This document shows positions 8,128 through 16,430 of a stretch of 64,000 bases of DNA, piece after piece; position 1 is the first letter of the stretch; every line of letters begins with the position of its first letter. The notes under the pieces are model-generated. The model was not told where the DNA came from, ran no database searches, and saw nothing but the letters and a program-made list of their open reading frames with translations. The stretch spans positions 186,001 through 250,000 of the forward strand of contig NZ_VTTL01000004.1 of the NCBI RefSeq assembly GCF_008364685.1, written 5' to 3'. Origin of the DNA: Xanthobacter oligotrophicus. GTDB lineage: Bacteria; Pseudomonadota; Alphaproteobacteria; Rhizobiales; Xanthobacteraceae. The position numbers and the translations under genes were made by a program.

Positions 8128-8853
8128 TCAGCCGATGGCGCCGAGGGCCGGCACCTGGTCCATGAGCCATTGGGCGACCTCGGGCATGAAGCCGGTCATG
8201 AAAGCGAGGCCGGTGAGGATGAGAAGCGCGCCGGCCACCTTCTCGATGAGGCCCAGACGCCGCCGCGCCGCTGCCGCCCAGGCGAGGAAGGGGCCCGTGA
8301 AGGCTGCCGCGATCAGGAACGGGATGCCGATGCCGGCGGCATAGACCGCCAGCAGCGCCATGCCCTTGCCCACCGAGGCTTCCGCACCCGCCACCATCAG
8401 GATGGCGGCGAGCACCGGCCCGACGCAGGGCGACCAGCCGAAGCCGAAGGCGAGGCCGATGAGATAGGGGCCGACGAGGCCCGCAGGCGTAGTGGCGGCA
8501 TCGATCTTCGCCTGGCGGTACAGCAGGGGAATGCGCACGAGGCCGGTCATGTGCAGGCCGAACAGCACCAGCAGGACGCCGGAGACGAGGGTGAGCGCCT
8601 CCACATGGCGCATCAGCATCTGGCCGAGGGTGGAGGCGGTGGCACCCAGCAGGATGAAGACGGTGGAGAAGCCGAGAACGAACAGAGCCGCTGCGGCGAT
8701 CACCCGCCGGCGCGGCGCGGCCTGCCCTTCGCGACCCGCGACCGTCCCGGTGAGAAAGCCCAGATAGGCGGGCACCAGCGGCAGCACGCAGGGTGAGGCG
8801 AACGACAGGAGCCCGGCTAGGAAGGCGCCGGGCAGGCCGATATCCAGCGACAT
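8128..8853 (-). CDS. soxV: SoxV, CcdA/DsbD-like membrane electron transporter
   Basis: SoxV moves reducing equivalents from cytoplasmic thioredoxin across the inner membrane to SoxW. The 241-residue protein is a CcdA-type six-helix membrane protein. It has the first redox cysteine in SFASPCVLPLVPAYLGFL and the second in FGWSPCVGPVLAAIL, the two duplicated half-sites of the family. The ATG at 8853 is set by GGGAGGGAGGATC; an in-frame start 17 codons upstream lacks a comparable site. It is divergent from soxS. Confidence 0.94.
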   Translation of the reverse strand: MSLDIGLPGAFLAGLLSFASPCVLPLVPAYLGFLTGTVAGREGQAAPRRRVIAAAALFVLGFSTVFILLGATASTLGQMLMRHVEALTLVSGVLLVLFGLHMTGLVRIPLLYRQAKIDAATTPAGLVGPYLIGLAFGFGWSPCVGPVLAAILMVAGAEASVGKGMALLAVYAAGIGIPFLIAAAFTGPFLAWAAAARRRLGLIEKVAGALLILTGLAFMTGFMPEVAQWLMDQVPALGAIG

Positions 8854-8960
8854 GATCCTCCCTCCCGCATGCGTTGAGCCGATGCGGTTTCCGAGCTTGC
8901 TCAAGATATATGCGAATGCGATAATATGAGAAGTGAAATCGCGCTTCTGGAGCGTGGAAT
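8854..8960. promoter_or_regulatory. soxV/soxS divergent control region
   Basis: This 107-bp intergenic region has an AT-rich block at 8906-8928 in otherwise GC-rich DNA. On the minus strand it reads CATATTATCGCATTCGCATA, sharing CATATT and its spacing to AT with the soxY/soxA region. It is the natural place for SoxR to act on both the soxVW and soxSRT transcripts. The operator assignment is inferred. Confidence 0.5.
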
Positions 8961-9335
8961 ATGCGTCGCGCCTTGTCCTTGCTGGCCCTCATGGGCGTCC
9001 TTGCCGTCGTGCTCGGTGCGGCGGTGCCCGCGCGGGCGAGCGAACTGGTGATGTTCGAGCGCAAGGGCTGCGTTTACTGCCTCCAGTTCGATCGGGATGT
9101 GGCGCCCATCTATCAGAAGACCGAGGAAGGCCGTCGCGCACCGCTGCGCCGGGTGGACCTTTCCGGCGGGGTGCCGGCGGATGTCGCGCTTGCGCGGCCG
9201 GTCCGCTTCACGCCCACCTTCGTGCTCGTGGATGAAGGACGCGAGGTCGGGCGCATTACGGGCTATGCTTCAGATGAAGCCTTCTGGGGTCTGCTCGGCG
9301 CGCTGACGCAACAGGGCGCGCCCAAACGGCCGTGA
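8961..9335 (+). CDS. soxS: SoxS, periplasmic thioredoxin-like protein
   Basis: This is a 124-residue exported thioredoxin-like protein with a signal peptide (LLALMGVLAVVLGAAVPARA) and redox motif CVYC at residues 37-40 in RKGCVYCLQFD, followed by a cis-proline strand RFTPTFVLVDEG. In Paracoccus, SoxS is needed for full induction of sox genes and activates the SoxYZ system by thiol reduction. It is the first gene of soxS-soxR-soxT and is divergent from soxVW, 39 bp before soxR. Confidence 0.9.
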   Translation: MRRALSLLALMGVLAVVLGAAVPARASELVMFERKGCVYCLQFDRDVAPIYQKTEEGRRAPLRRVDLSGGVPADVALARPVRFTPTFVLVDEGREVGRITGYASDEAFWGLLGALTQQGAPKRP

Positions 9336-9374
9336 GGCCGGAGAGCATCGTCGATTTGTGAGAGGTTCGAGACC

Positions 9375-9749
9375 ATGCCGCCCATCGTGTCCACGCGGAT
9401 CGAGGACGAACTGCGCGAAGGCCCGGAGATTTCGCCGGAACTCGACCAGCTCATGCGCAACGCGCGCAAGGCGAGCGATTTCCTCAAAGCCCTCTCCCAC
9501 GAGAACCGGCTCTTGCTGCTGTGCCTGCTGGCCGAGCGCGAGCGGTCGGTGACCGAGCTGGAGAATATCCTGTCGCTGCGCCAGCCTACGGTGTCCCAGC
9601 AACTGGCGCGGCTGCGGCTGGACAATCTCGTCACCACGCGCCGCGACGGCAAGACCATCTATTACAGCCTCGCCAATGACGACGTGCGGCGGGTCATCTC
9701 GGTGATCTACGACATGTATTGCGGGTCGGCACGCGCCGACAAGAAGTAA
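9375..9749 (+). CDS. soxR: SoxR, ArsR-family sulfur-responsive repressor
   Basis: This is a winged-helix repressor of 124 residues. It has an N-terminal helix (SPELDQLMRNARKASDFLKAL), the ArsR helix-turn-helix (RSVTELENILSLRQPTVSQQLARL) and wing TTRRDGKTIYYSL. Two cysteines, C50 (LLLLCLLAE) and C116 (MYCGSAR), are 66 residues apart. This matches the thiol-switch pair of the SqrR/BigR/SoxR group, which lose DNA affinity when a polysulfide bridge forms. It probably represses the soxY, soxA, soxV and soxS promoters when reduced sulfur is absent. Confidence 0.93.
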   Translation: MPPIVSTRIEDELREGPEISPELDQLMRNARKASDFLKALSHENRLLLLCLLAERERSVTELENILSLRQPTVSQQLARLRLDNLVTTRRDGKTIYYSLANDDVRRVISVIYDMYCGSARADKK

Positions 9750-9821
9750 GACAAAACAGCGCCGGGCCGGCGACGGGACGACACAAGTCCTGCGCCTGCC
9801 ATCTACGGGAGGAGGCGGCGC

Positions 9822-10928
9822 ATGGATATTTCAAGCCCCTGGTGGACCGCGCTCGCGGGCCTCCTGGTGGGAGGCATCGCGGGTTTCTGCGTGTTCCGCG
9901 CCCGGCTGTGCACCTTCGGCGCCCTCGAGGACGCCATGGTGGGCCAGGATTGGCGGCGCATGAAGGTGTTCGCCCTCGCTCTCGGCCTTGCCATCGCCGG
10001 GACGCAGGCGCTGGCCCTCGCCGGCATCCTCGCGCCCGAACGCACCAATTACGTGCCCATGGCGCTGCCGTGGCTCGGCATCCTGCTGGGCGGGCTGCTG
10101 TTCGGCCTCGGTATGGCGCTGGTGGGCACCTGCGCCTTCGGCTCGCTAGTACGCCTCGGCTCGGGCGACCTGCGAAGCCTCGTGGTGCTGATGGTGTTCG
10201 GCGCGGCGGCCTACGCCACCTTGCGCGGGGTCCTCTCCGGCTTCCGGGTGGATGGGCTGGAACGCGTAGCTCTCGCCCTTCCCGCCGGCACGCAGGCGGA
10301 TCTTCCCTCCCTCATCGGGCGGGTCTCGGGACAGGATCTGCGCGGCTGGATGGGGGCGCTGGCGGGCCTCGTCCTGATCCTGCCCGCCTGCGCCGACCGC
10401 CGCCTCCGGCGCGCACCCCGGCTGATGACCGCCGGCGTCGTGCTGGGCCTCGGCGTGGTCGCGGGATGGCTGGCCACAACCCTTCTGGTGGACGAGTTCG
10501 CCCACCCCACGGCGCCCCAGAGCCTCACGTTTGTGTCGCCGGTGGCGCGGACCCTGTTCGGCCTGCTGTTCGACCAGGCGAGCCTTGCCGAGTTCGGTGC
10601 CGGCAGCGTGTTTGGCGTGGCGCTGGGCGCGTTCGCCGCCGCGCGGCGGTCAGACGGCTTTCGCTGGGAGGCGTTCGACGATCCGCGCGAGATGAAGCGC
10701 CATCTCCTCGGCGCGGTGCTGATGGGCGTGGGCGGCATCCTGTGCGGGGGCTGCACCATCGGGCAGGGGCTGACGGCGGGATCGCTTCTGGCCTTGTCCT
10801 GGCCGCTGGCCATCGCCGGCATGGTGGTGGGCGCGCGGCTCGGCATCGCGCTGCTGATGGAGGGGTCGTTCATCCACGCGGTGCGCGGCATGATCGAGGC
10901 GCACGGGCGCTGGCGGGCGGGGCCCTGA
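9822..10928 (+). CDS. soxT: SoxT-like YeeE/YedE-family membrane permease
   Basis: The 368-residue membrane protein has about nine or ten hydrophobic segments and internal duplication. Cysteines sit in the repeated motifs of the YeeE/YedE family: RLCTFGALEDA, VGTCAFGSLVRLG and CGGCTIGQGLTAG. Family members import thiosulfate or related sulfur compounds through cysteine relays, and SoxT is the name used for the copy beside soxR/soxS. In the sox context it likely moves sulfur species that inactivate SoxR or supply assimilation. GGGAGGAGGC lies near the ATG. Confidence 0.85.
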   Translation: MDISSPWWTALAGLLVGGIAGFCVFRARLCTFGALEDAMVGQDWRRMKVFALALGLAIAGTQALALAGILAPERTNYVPMALPWLGILLGGLLFGLGMALVGTCAFGSLVRLGSGDLRSLVVLMVFGAAAYATLRGVLSGFRVDGLERVALALPAGTQADLPSLIGRVSGQDLRGWMGALAGLVLILPACADRRLRRAPRLMTAGVVLGLGVVAGWLATTLLVDEFAHPTAPQSLTFVSPVARTLFGLLFDQASLAEFGAGSVFGVALGAFAAARRSDGFRWEAFDDPREMKRHLLGAVLMGVGGILCGGCTIGQGLTAGSLLALSWPLAIAGMVVGARLGIALLMEGSFIHAVRGMIEAHGRWRAGP

Positions 10929-10931
10929 TAC

Positions 10932-11030
10932 CCAGGGCCGATGAGTTCGGCTCGTCGGCCCTTGGCCAAGCCCGCGCGGCTCCTGAGCGCACCCCTCTCG
11001 GCATCGGTCAAAGACCGAGGCCGTTGGTAT
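10932..11030 (+). repeat. structured repeat, copy A (two hairpins)
   Basis: This element of about 99 bp starts 3 bp after soxT. Hairpin 1 pairs 10932-10945 with 10951-10965 (14 pairs, one bulge, loop TTCGG). A linker containing AAGCCCGCGCGGC follows, then hairpin 2 (CGGC..CGGTC, loop AAA, GACCG..GCCG, 10999-11023). It is about 89 percent identical to an inverted copy at 16288-16388 over the linker and hairpin 2. The hairpin 1 arms differ between copies but stay paired by compensating changes. It may also serve as the soxT transcript end. Confidence 0.8.
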
Positions 11031-11204
11031 GACGCATATCCTTTCAAATCGCGCGGGACATGAAAGCCGACTGAAAGTTTGGGTGGCTTAGAACGATCCA
11101 CGGCCACCTTTCGCCAACGGGTGCCGCAAGACCAAGAGAATGCCGCAAGGCATCACCATTCGAGGAAACGCGCGCGCAAAGCGCCCTTCAGGGAAGGCCG
11201 ACCC

Positions 11205-12251
11205 ATGCCCCATTTCTCCCCGTTCCGCCACGCGGGACGCAGCCTGCGCGTCGTCGCCGGGTCGTTCATCGTCGCCGCCGGCCTGCTGTCTGCTGGCGCG
11301 GCGTCGGCGGAAAAGCTCACCATCATCGTTGGCGGCATGGAAAAGCAGATCTATCTGCCGGCCGTGCTCACCCGGGAGCTGGGCTACTTCAAGGACGAGG
11401 GGCTTGATGTCGAGCTGATCAACACCCGCGCCGGCGTCGAGGCGGAAAACGAGCTGCTTGCCGGCGCCGTGCAGGGCGTGGTGGGCTTCTATGACCACAC
11501 CATCGACCTCCAGGCCAAGGGCAAGTTCCTGAAGTCCGTGGTGCAGTTCAGCCAGGCACCGGGCGAAGTGCAGATGGTCTCGGCGAAGTTTTCAGACCAG
11601 ATCAAGTCGCCCGCCGACTTCAAGGGCCACACCCTGGGCGTGACTGGCCTCGGCTCCTCCACGGACTTCCTCACCCGCTATCTCGCCGCGCGGGCGGGCC
11701 TGAAGCCCGGTGACTTCTCCCTGCTGCCGGTGGGCGCGGGCAATACCTTCATCGCGGCCATGAAGCAGGACCAGATCCAGTCCGGCATGACCACGGAACC
11801 CACCATCGGCCAGCTGGTGAAGACCGGCGTCGCCAAGATCCTGGTGGACATGCGCACCCCCGAGAAGACCGTGGCGGCGCTGGGCGGTCCTTATCCAGCC
11901 GCGTCCTTCTATGTGCAGTCGTCCTGGCTCGACAGCCATCCTGAGGACGCGCAGAAGCTTGCCAACGCCTTCGTGCGCACCATGCGCTTCATCGCCAGCC
12001 ACAGCGCTGCCGAGATCGCCGAGAAGATGCCCAAGGATTACCTCGTGGGCGACAAGGACCTCTACATCCAGGGCCTCGCCGAGGGCAAAGCCCAGTTCAC
12101 GCCGGATGGCCGCATGCCGGCGGATGGCCCGGAGACGGTGCTGAAGGTGCTCGCCGCCTTCTCGAAGAACGTCCAGGGCAAGCAGATCGACCTGTCGAAG
12201 ACCTACACGACGCTCTTCGTGGACAACGCGGCCAAGACGCTGGGCAACTGA
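11205..12251 (+). CDS. ABC transporter substrate-binding protein, SsuA/TauA/NMT1 type
   Basis: This exported binding protein of 348 residues has a signal peptide ending AGAASAEKL and the two-lobed fold of the nitrate/sulfonate/taurine (SsuA-like) group. Characteristic segments are YLPAVLTRELGYFKDEGLDVELI, the early HTID loop and GMTTEPTIGQLVKTG. The ATG at 11205 follows a GGGAAGG site; upstream in-frame starts would extend into the spacer. Position beside sox suggests a sulfur compound such as a sulfonate, but the family also takes up pyrimidines, nitrate and aromatics, so the substrate is unresolved. A stem-loop after the stop may protect this message over the downstream genes. Confidence 0.85.
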   Translation: MPHFSPFRHAGRSLRVVAGSFIVAAGLLSAGAASAEKLTIIVGGMEKQIYLPAVLTRELGYFKDEGLDVELINTRAGVEAENELLAGAVQGVVGFYDHTIDLQAKGKFLKSVVQFSQAPGEVQMVSAKFSDQIKSPADFKGHTLGVTGLGSSTDFLTRYLAARAGLKPGDFSLLPVGAGNTFIAAMKQDQIQSGMTTEPTIGQLVKTGVAKILVDMRTPEKTVAALGGPYPAASFYVQSSWLDSHPEDAQKLANAFVRTMRFIASHSAAEIAEKMPKDYLVGDKDLYIQGLAEGKAQFTPDGRMPADGPETVLKVLAAFSKNVQGKQIDLSKTYTTLFVDNAAKTLGN

Positions 12252-12269
12252 GCCTTAGGAATTGACGCT

Positions 12270-12291
12270 GGGCGCCTGACCTTCGGCGCCC
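12270..12291 (+). other. 7-bp stem-loop after binding-protein gene
   Basis: GGGCGCC (12270-12276) pairs with GGCGCCC (12285-12291) around an 8-base loop, 18 bp past the stop of the binding-protein gene. There is no T-run. Such hairpins between binding-protein and transporter genes commonly raise the relative level of the binding protein; that role is inferred. Confidence 0.5.
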
Positions 12292-12370
12292 GCCGTCCCG
12301 AACCAAGACCCGCAAACACCCGCAAGACCAAGGTCGCCGCGCGGCTGACGCCGGCGATGGGAGGAAACGC

Positions 12371-13228
12371 ATGTCTCTTCAAGCCGTGGCGGACGTGCGT
12401 CCGCCAATCATGCCCGCCGCCGCGCTCTCGCCGGCCATCGAGCTGGAGAACGTCACCCGCCGGTTCCTGACGCCAAACGGCAAGTCCATGACGGCGCTGC
12501 GCGATTTCACCATGACGGTGGATCGCGGCGAGTTTGCCTGCGTGGTCGGCCCGACCGGTTGCGGCAAGTCCACTACCCTCAACCTCGTCACCGGCCTCGC
12601 CAAGCCCAGCGCCGGAGAGGTGCGGGTGATGGGTGGCCCGGTGGAGGGAATCCACAAGGACGTGGGCTTCGTGTTCCAGGCGGACGCGCTGTTCCCGTGG
12701 CGCAGCGTGCTCGACAATGTGGCGGCCGGCCCGCTCTATCGCGGCCTTCCGAGGAAACAGGCCTACGAGAAAGCGCGCGACTGGATCGCCCGCGTCGGTC
12801 TCTCCCGATTCGAGAACCACTACCCGCACCAGCTCTCCGGCGGCATGCGCAAGCGCGTGGCGCTGGCCCAGACCTTCATCAACGAGCCGAAGATCCTGCT
12901 CATGGACGAGCCCTTCTCGGCTCTCGACGTGCAGACCCGCTCGAACATGCAGGACGAACTGCTGGACCTGTGGTCGGGCTCCGGCGCCTCGGTGGTGTTC
13001 GTCACCCACGATCTGGAAGAGGCGGTGGCGCTGGCCGACAAGGTCTATGTGCTCACCGCCGGCCCCGCCACGGTGAAGAGCGTCTACCAGATCGACCTGC
13101 CGCGCCCGCGGGTGATGGAGGAGATCCGCTACGACACCGCCTTCGTCGAGAAGTGCCGCACCATCTGGAGCGACCTGCGCGAGGAAGTGCAGATCGGCCA
13201 GCAGCGCACCCTTGAAACCGGCCACTGA
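12371..13228 (+). CDS. ABC transporter ATP-binding protein, SsuB/TauB type
   Basis: This is the 285-residue ATPase of the importer. It shows Walker A GPTGCGKST, Q-loop FVFQADALFPWRSV, signature LSGGMRKRV, Walker B ILLMDEPFSALD and switch histidine VTHD, in that order. The FPWR motif after the Q-loop is typical of the nitrate/sulfonate/taurine subfamily. A GGGAGGAAACGC site precedes the ATG. It lies 119 bp after the binding protein and 18 bp before the permease, so the three form one operon. Confidence 0.93.
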   Translation: MSLQAVADVRPPIMPAAALSPAIELENVTRRFLTPNGKSMTALRDFTMTVDRGEFACVVGPTGCGKSTTLNLVTGLAKPSAGEVRVMGGPVEGIHKDVGFVFQADALFPWRSVLDNVAAGPLYRGLPRKQAYEKARDWIARVGLSRFENHYPHQLSGGMRKRVALAQTFINEPKILLMDEPFSALDVQTRSNMQDELLDLWSGSGASVVFVTHDLEEAVALADKVYVLTAGPATVKSVYQIDLPRPRVMEEIRYDTAFVEKCRTIWSDLREEVQIGQQRTLETGH

Positions 13229-13246
13229 AGACAGGGAGGACTTACA

Positions 13247-14134
13247 ATGACCATGCAGGCAGAAGCCCCGTCCGCCCCGTTCAAGGCGGCCCCCCGCGCG
13301 ATTCCCACCGAAGCCGAGATCGAGGCCAAGGCCCGCGCCCGCCTCAAGGCCCGGCGCACCCTCGTCATCTCTCTGCGCATCGCCATCCTGGTGGCGGTGC
13401 TGGGCATCTGGGAGCTGGGCGCGCAGACCGGCTTCATCGATCCCTTCTTCTTCGCCAGCCCCTCGGGCATCGCCGAGCAGATCTGGGTATGGATGACCGA
13501 AGGCACCTCGCAGGGGTCGCTCTGGGTGCAGATCCTGGTCACGCTGGAAGAGACCGTTCTCGGCTTCTTCATCGGCGCCATCGGCGGCGTCGTCTGCGGC
13601 ATCGTGCTGGGCCGCAACAAGCTGCTCGCGGACGTGTTCTCCATCTACATCAAGATCGCCAATTCCATCCCGCGCGTGGTGCTGGGCTCCATCTTCATCA
13701 TCGCGCTGGGCCTCGGCATGGCGTCGAAGGTGGCGCTCGCTGTGGTGATGGTGTTCTTCGTGGTGTTCGCCAACGCCTTCCAGGGCGTGCGCGAGGCCGA
13801 CCGCGCCATGATCGCCAATGCCCAGATCCTTGGTGCCTCGCCGTTCCAGATCACCACCTCGGTGATCATCCCCTCGGCCATGAGCTGGATCCTCGCCTCC
13901 CTGCACGTCTCCTTCGGCTTCGCGCTGGTGGGTGCGGTGGTGGGTGAGTTCCTGGGGGCCAAGCAGGGCGTCGGTCTGCTCATCGCCACGGCGCAGGGCG
14001 CGTTCAACGCCAACGGCGTGTTCGCGGCCATGATCATCCTCGCCGTGCTGGCGCTGGTGATGGAGTTCTTCATCACCCTGGTGGAGAACCGGCTCGTGAA
14101 GTGGCGGCCCGTGCCCTACAGCGAGCAGAACTGA
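13247..14134 (+). CDS. ABC transporter permease, SsuC/TauC type
   Basis: The 295-residue permease has six predicted membrane segments and the EAA-loop region GVREADRAMIANAQILGASPFQITTS that contacts the ATPase. The N-terminal 45 residues are cytoplasmic and charged. GGGAGGACTTAC precedes the ATG. It is the last gene of the importer operon and is convergent with the two-component system genes; the 55-bp gap shows no clear terminator. Confidence 0.92.
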   Translation: MTMQAEAPSAPFKAAPRAIPTEAEIEAKARARLKARRTLVISLRIAILVAVLGIWELGAQTGFIDPFFFASPSGIAEQIWVWMTEGTSQGSLWVQILVTLEETVLGFFIGAIGGVVCGIVLGRNKLLADVFSIYIKIANSIPRVVLGSIFIIALGLGMASKVALAVVMVFFVVFANAFQGVREADRAMIANAQILGASPFQITTSVIIPSAMSWILASLHVSFGFALVGAVVGEFLGAKQGVGLLIATAQGAFNANGVFAAMIILAVLALVMEFFITLVENRLVKWRPVPYSEQN

Positions 14135-14189
14135 GGAACGGGTAGTCGTCGGAGACCCTGTCGGCGAGCGAGGGCACCCGGTCTGGCGA

Positions 14190-15599
14190 TCAGGCGCCCC
14201 GGATGCCATCCTCCAACCTGCCGGTGGCGGAAGCTGCCGGCAGACGCATTTCCACCCTCAGCCCGCCGGCTTCCGCCGTGCCGAGGCTGAGGGTCCCGCC
14301 GGCGCCGTCCACCACCTCGCGCACGATGGAGAGGCCGATGCCCGAGCCCTCGCCGGGGGTGCCCGGCACGCGGTAGAAGCGCTCCCACACCTTGTCGCGC
14401 TCTTGCGGTGGGATGCCCGGCCCGGAATCCTCCACCAGCAGCACTGCCCAGCCGTCGTCCGCGCGCACGCTGACCGCGACGCTGCCGCCCGAGGGCGTGT
14501 AGCGCAGGGCGTTCTCCACCAGATTCACGATGGCCTCGCGGGTCATGGCGCCGTCGCCCCGGGTGAGCACGGGGGCGTCCGCATCCAGGGCGAGGTCGAT
14601 GCCACGCTCGATGGCGAGGTCCACCAGCCCCTCCAGCACCAGTCGCGCCGACGCTGAAAGGTCGATCTCCTCGTCGCGCGGCCGGCGGCTGCCGGGTTCC
14701 GAGCGGGACAGGGTCAGCAACTGGCTGGCAAGGCGCGCAAGACGCCGCGTGCTTTCCTGAACCCCGGACAGGGCCTCCTCACGCTCGGCCGCATCGGGGG
14801 TGCGGCGGGCATAGGTGACCTGGGTGGCGAGCAGGGCCAGCGGCGTGCGCAACTGGTGCGCCGCATTGGCGACGAAACGGCGCTGCGCCGCCATCTGCCC
14901 CTCCACGCGGGCCATATAGGTGTTGAGGGCGGCCACGAGCGGCCTCAGCTCGCTCTGCACCGCCGCATCGGGGATGGGGGCGAGGTCGTCGCGGCCCTTG
15001 TTCATCACGGTGTCGCGCAGGCGCAGCAGCGGGGCGAGGCCCTGCCTGAGCCCCACCAATACAAGCAGGCCAGCGGCGGCGAGCAGCACCAGCTGCTGGC
15101 TGAAGCCGCCCACCCACAATTCCCGCACCATGGCGGCGTGGCCTGCCAGCGTCACCCCCACCACCACGGTCACGCGTTCCCCGTCATGGGCGCCCACCAC
15201 CGGATACTGGAGCGCCACGAGGCGCAGCTCCTGGTCGCGGTAGGGGGCGGAGAAGTGCAGGGGAACACCTTCCTTCGGCGTCGCCTTCGGCCGCGGCAGG
15301 TCGGGATACCCGGTCAGAAGACGTCCCTCGGCGGTGTCCACGCGGTAATAGACCCGGTCGCGGTGGCCGGTGTCGAACATCTCCAGCGCCACGGGCGGAA
15401 TGGTGGCATCGATCACCCCCCGGTCGAGGCGCACATCCTCGGCGATGGCGCGGGCGGAAGCATCCAGCGTGCGGTCGGTTACGAGGTCGGCGGTAGCGCG
15501 GGCCTGGTGCCCGCTGGTCCATACATTGAGCGCCACCAGCCCCGCCAGCGGCAGCAGCAGCCAGCACAGGAGCTGGAGGCGCAGGCTCTCAATGCGCAT
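14190..15599 (-). CDS. sensor histidine kinase, TctE-like
   Basis: This is a 469-residue membrane kinase. An N-terminal helix (about 10-28) and a second near 165-185 bracket a periplasmic domain like the two-component sensor N-terminal domain of TctE (DRTLDASARAIAEDVRLDRGVIDATIPPVALEM). Then follow a HAMP-like linker, the phosphoacceptor segment NAAHQLRTPLALL, and the ATPase N, G1 and G2 boxes (IVNLVENALRYTP, VEDSGPGIPP, GEGSGIGLSIV). TctE-type kinases sense carboxylates and control tripartite or other carboxylate transporters. The gene overlaps the regulator gene by 11 bp. Signal and target are not visible; the adjacent ABC importer is a candidate target. Confidence 0.9.
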   Translation of the reverse strand: MRIESLRLQLLCWLLLPLAGLVALNVWTSGHQARATADLVTDRTLDASARAIAEDVRLDRGVIDATIPPVALEMFDTGHRDRVYYRVDTAEGRLLTGYPDLPRPKATPKEGVPLHFSAPYRDQELRLVALQYPVVGAHDGERVTVVVGVTLAGHAAMVRELWVGGFSQQLVLLAAAGLLVLVGLRQGLAPLLRLRDTVMNKGRDDLAPIPDAAVQSELRPLVAALNTYMARVEGQMAAQRRFVANAAHQLRTPLALLATQVTYARRTPDAAEREEALSGVQESTRRLARLASQLLTLSRSEPGSRRPRDEEIDLSASARLVLEGLVDLAIERGIDLALDADAPVLTRGDGAMTREAIVNLVENALRYTPSGGSVAVSVRADDGWAVLLVEDSGPGIPPQERDKVWERFYRVPGTPGEGSGIGLSIVREVVDGAGGTLSLGTAEAGGLRVEMRLPAASATGRLEDGIRGA

Positions 15600-16260
15600 C
15601 GTGTTGCAGCAGGTAGCCGAGGCCGCGCAGGGTGACGATGCGCACGTCGCTGCCTTCCAGCTTCTTGCGCACGCGGTGCACGTAAATCTCGATGGCGCTG
15701 GGATCGGCGAGGTCGTCGAGGCCGAAGATGCTCTGGGAGAGCTGGGTTTTGCTGACGGTCTGCCCCGATTTCATCAGCAGGATCTCCAGCACCGCATGCT
15801 CGCGCGGGGTGAGGGCGAGCGGGGCGTCGGAGAGGGCGAACAGGCGGGTGTTGGTGTCGAAGGCCAGCGTCCCGCAGCTGATCACCGGGTCTGGCCGCCG
15901 CGCCGAGCGGCGCAACTGCACGCGGATGCGGGCTTCCAGCTCGGCGATGTCGAAGGGCTTGGCGAGATAGTCGTCCGCCCCCTCGTCGAGGCCGGCGACG
16001 CGCCCGTCGAGGCTCGCATTGGCGGTGAGGATGATGACCGGCACGGCATCCTTGCGGCTGCGGATGCGGCGCAAGAGCTGCATGCCGTTGATCTTCGGCA
16101 GCGTGAGGTCGAGAATCACCAGGTCATAGACGGCAACGGCGAGCGCGTGGTCGGCCTCCTCACCGTCGTGGAAGACGTCGACCACGTAATTGTCCTGCCG
16201 CAGGATCTTCGCCAGCCAGCCGGCGAGCTCCAGATTGTCCTCGACCAGAAGAAGGCGCAT
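15589..16260 (-). CDS. response regulator, OmpR/TctD family
   Basis: This is a 223-residue response regulator. The receiver domain has the acidic pair VEDN, phosphoacceptor aspartate in LVILDLTLPKINGM, conserved TAN, and lysine in YLAKPFD. The winged-helix output domain (about residues 125-220) carries LTPREHAVLEILL and IEIYVHRVRKKLEG. TctD-like regulators pair with TctE-type kinases, and the kinase gene follows with an 11-bp overlap. The 170-bp region upstream contains an inverted copy of the structured repeat. Confidence 0.93.
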   Translation of the reverse strand: MRLLLVEDNLELAGWLAKILRQDNYVVDVFHDGEEADHALAVAVYDLVILDLTLPKINGMQLLRRIRSRKDAVPVIILTANASLDGRVAGLDEGADDYLAKPFDIAELEARIRVQLRRSARRPDPVISCGTLAFDTNTRLFALSDAPLALTPREHAVLEILLMKSGQTVSKTQLSQSIFGLDDLADPSAIEIYVHRVRKKLEGSDVRIVTLRGLGYLLQHDAH

Positions 16261-16287
16261 GCGTTTCCTGTCCCGGCGGGCAGACTA

Positions 16288-16388
16288 ATGCCAACGGCCT
16301 CGGTCTTCGACCGATGCCGAGAGGGCCACGCTCAGGCGCCGCGCGGGCTTGACCAATGGACCATGAGAAAAGCTCATGGTCCATTGGT
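16288..16388 (-). repeat. structured repeat, copy B, with perfect 16-bp hairpin
   Basis: Read on the minus strand, this begins with a perfect stem (16373-16388 against 16352-16367, 16 bp; loop 16368-16372), then AAGCCCGCGCGGC, then hairpin 2 with arms CGGTC/GACCG and loop GAA. It is an inverted copy of the element after soxT. It lies between the dehydrogenase gene ending at 16431 and the regulator starting at 16260, so it may end one transcript and sit in the leader of the next. Confidence 0.8.
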
Positions 16389-16430
16389 AAAATGCAGCAC
16401 CCGACCGCCGAGAAGGGCGATTCCTCCGGC

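Noticed and set aside
10929-16430. Insertion sequence or composite transposon bounded by the inverted repeat pair
   Set aside because: No transposase or target-site duplication is visible, and the ends keep RNA-like hairpins rather than transposon termini.
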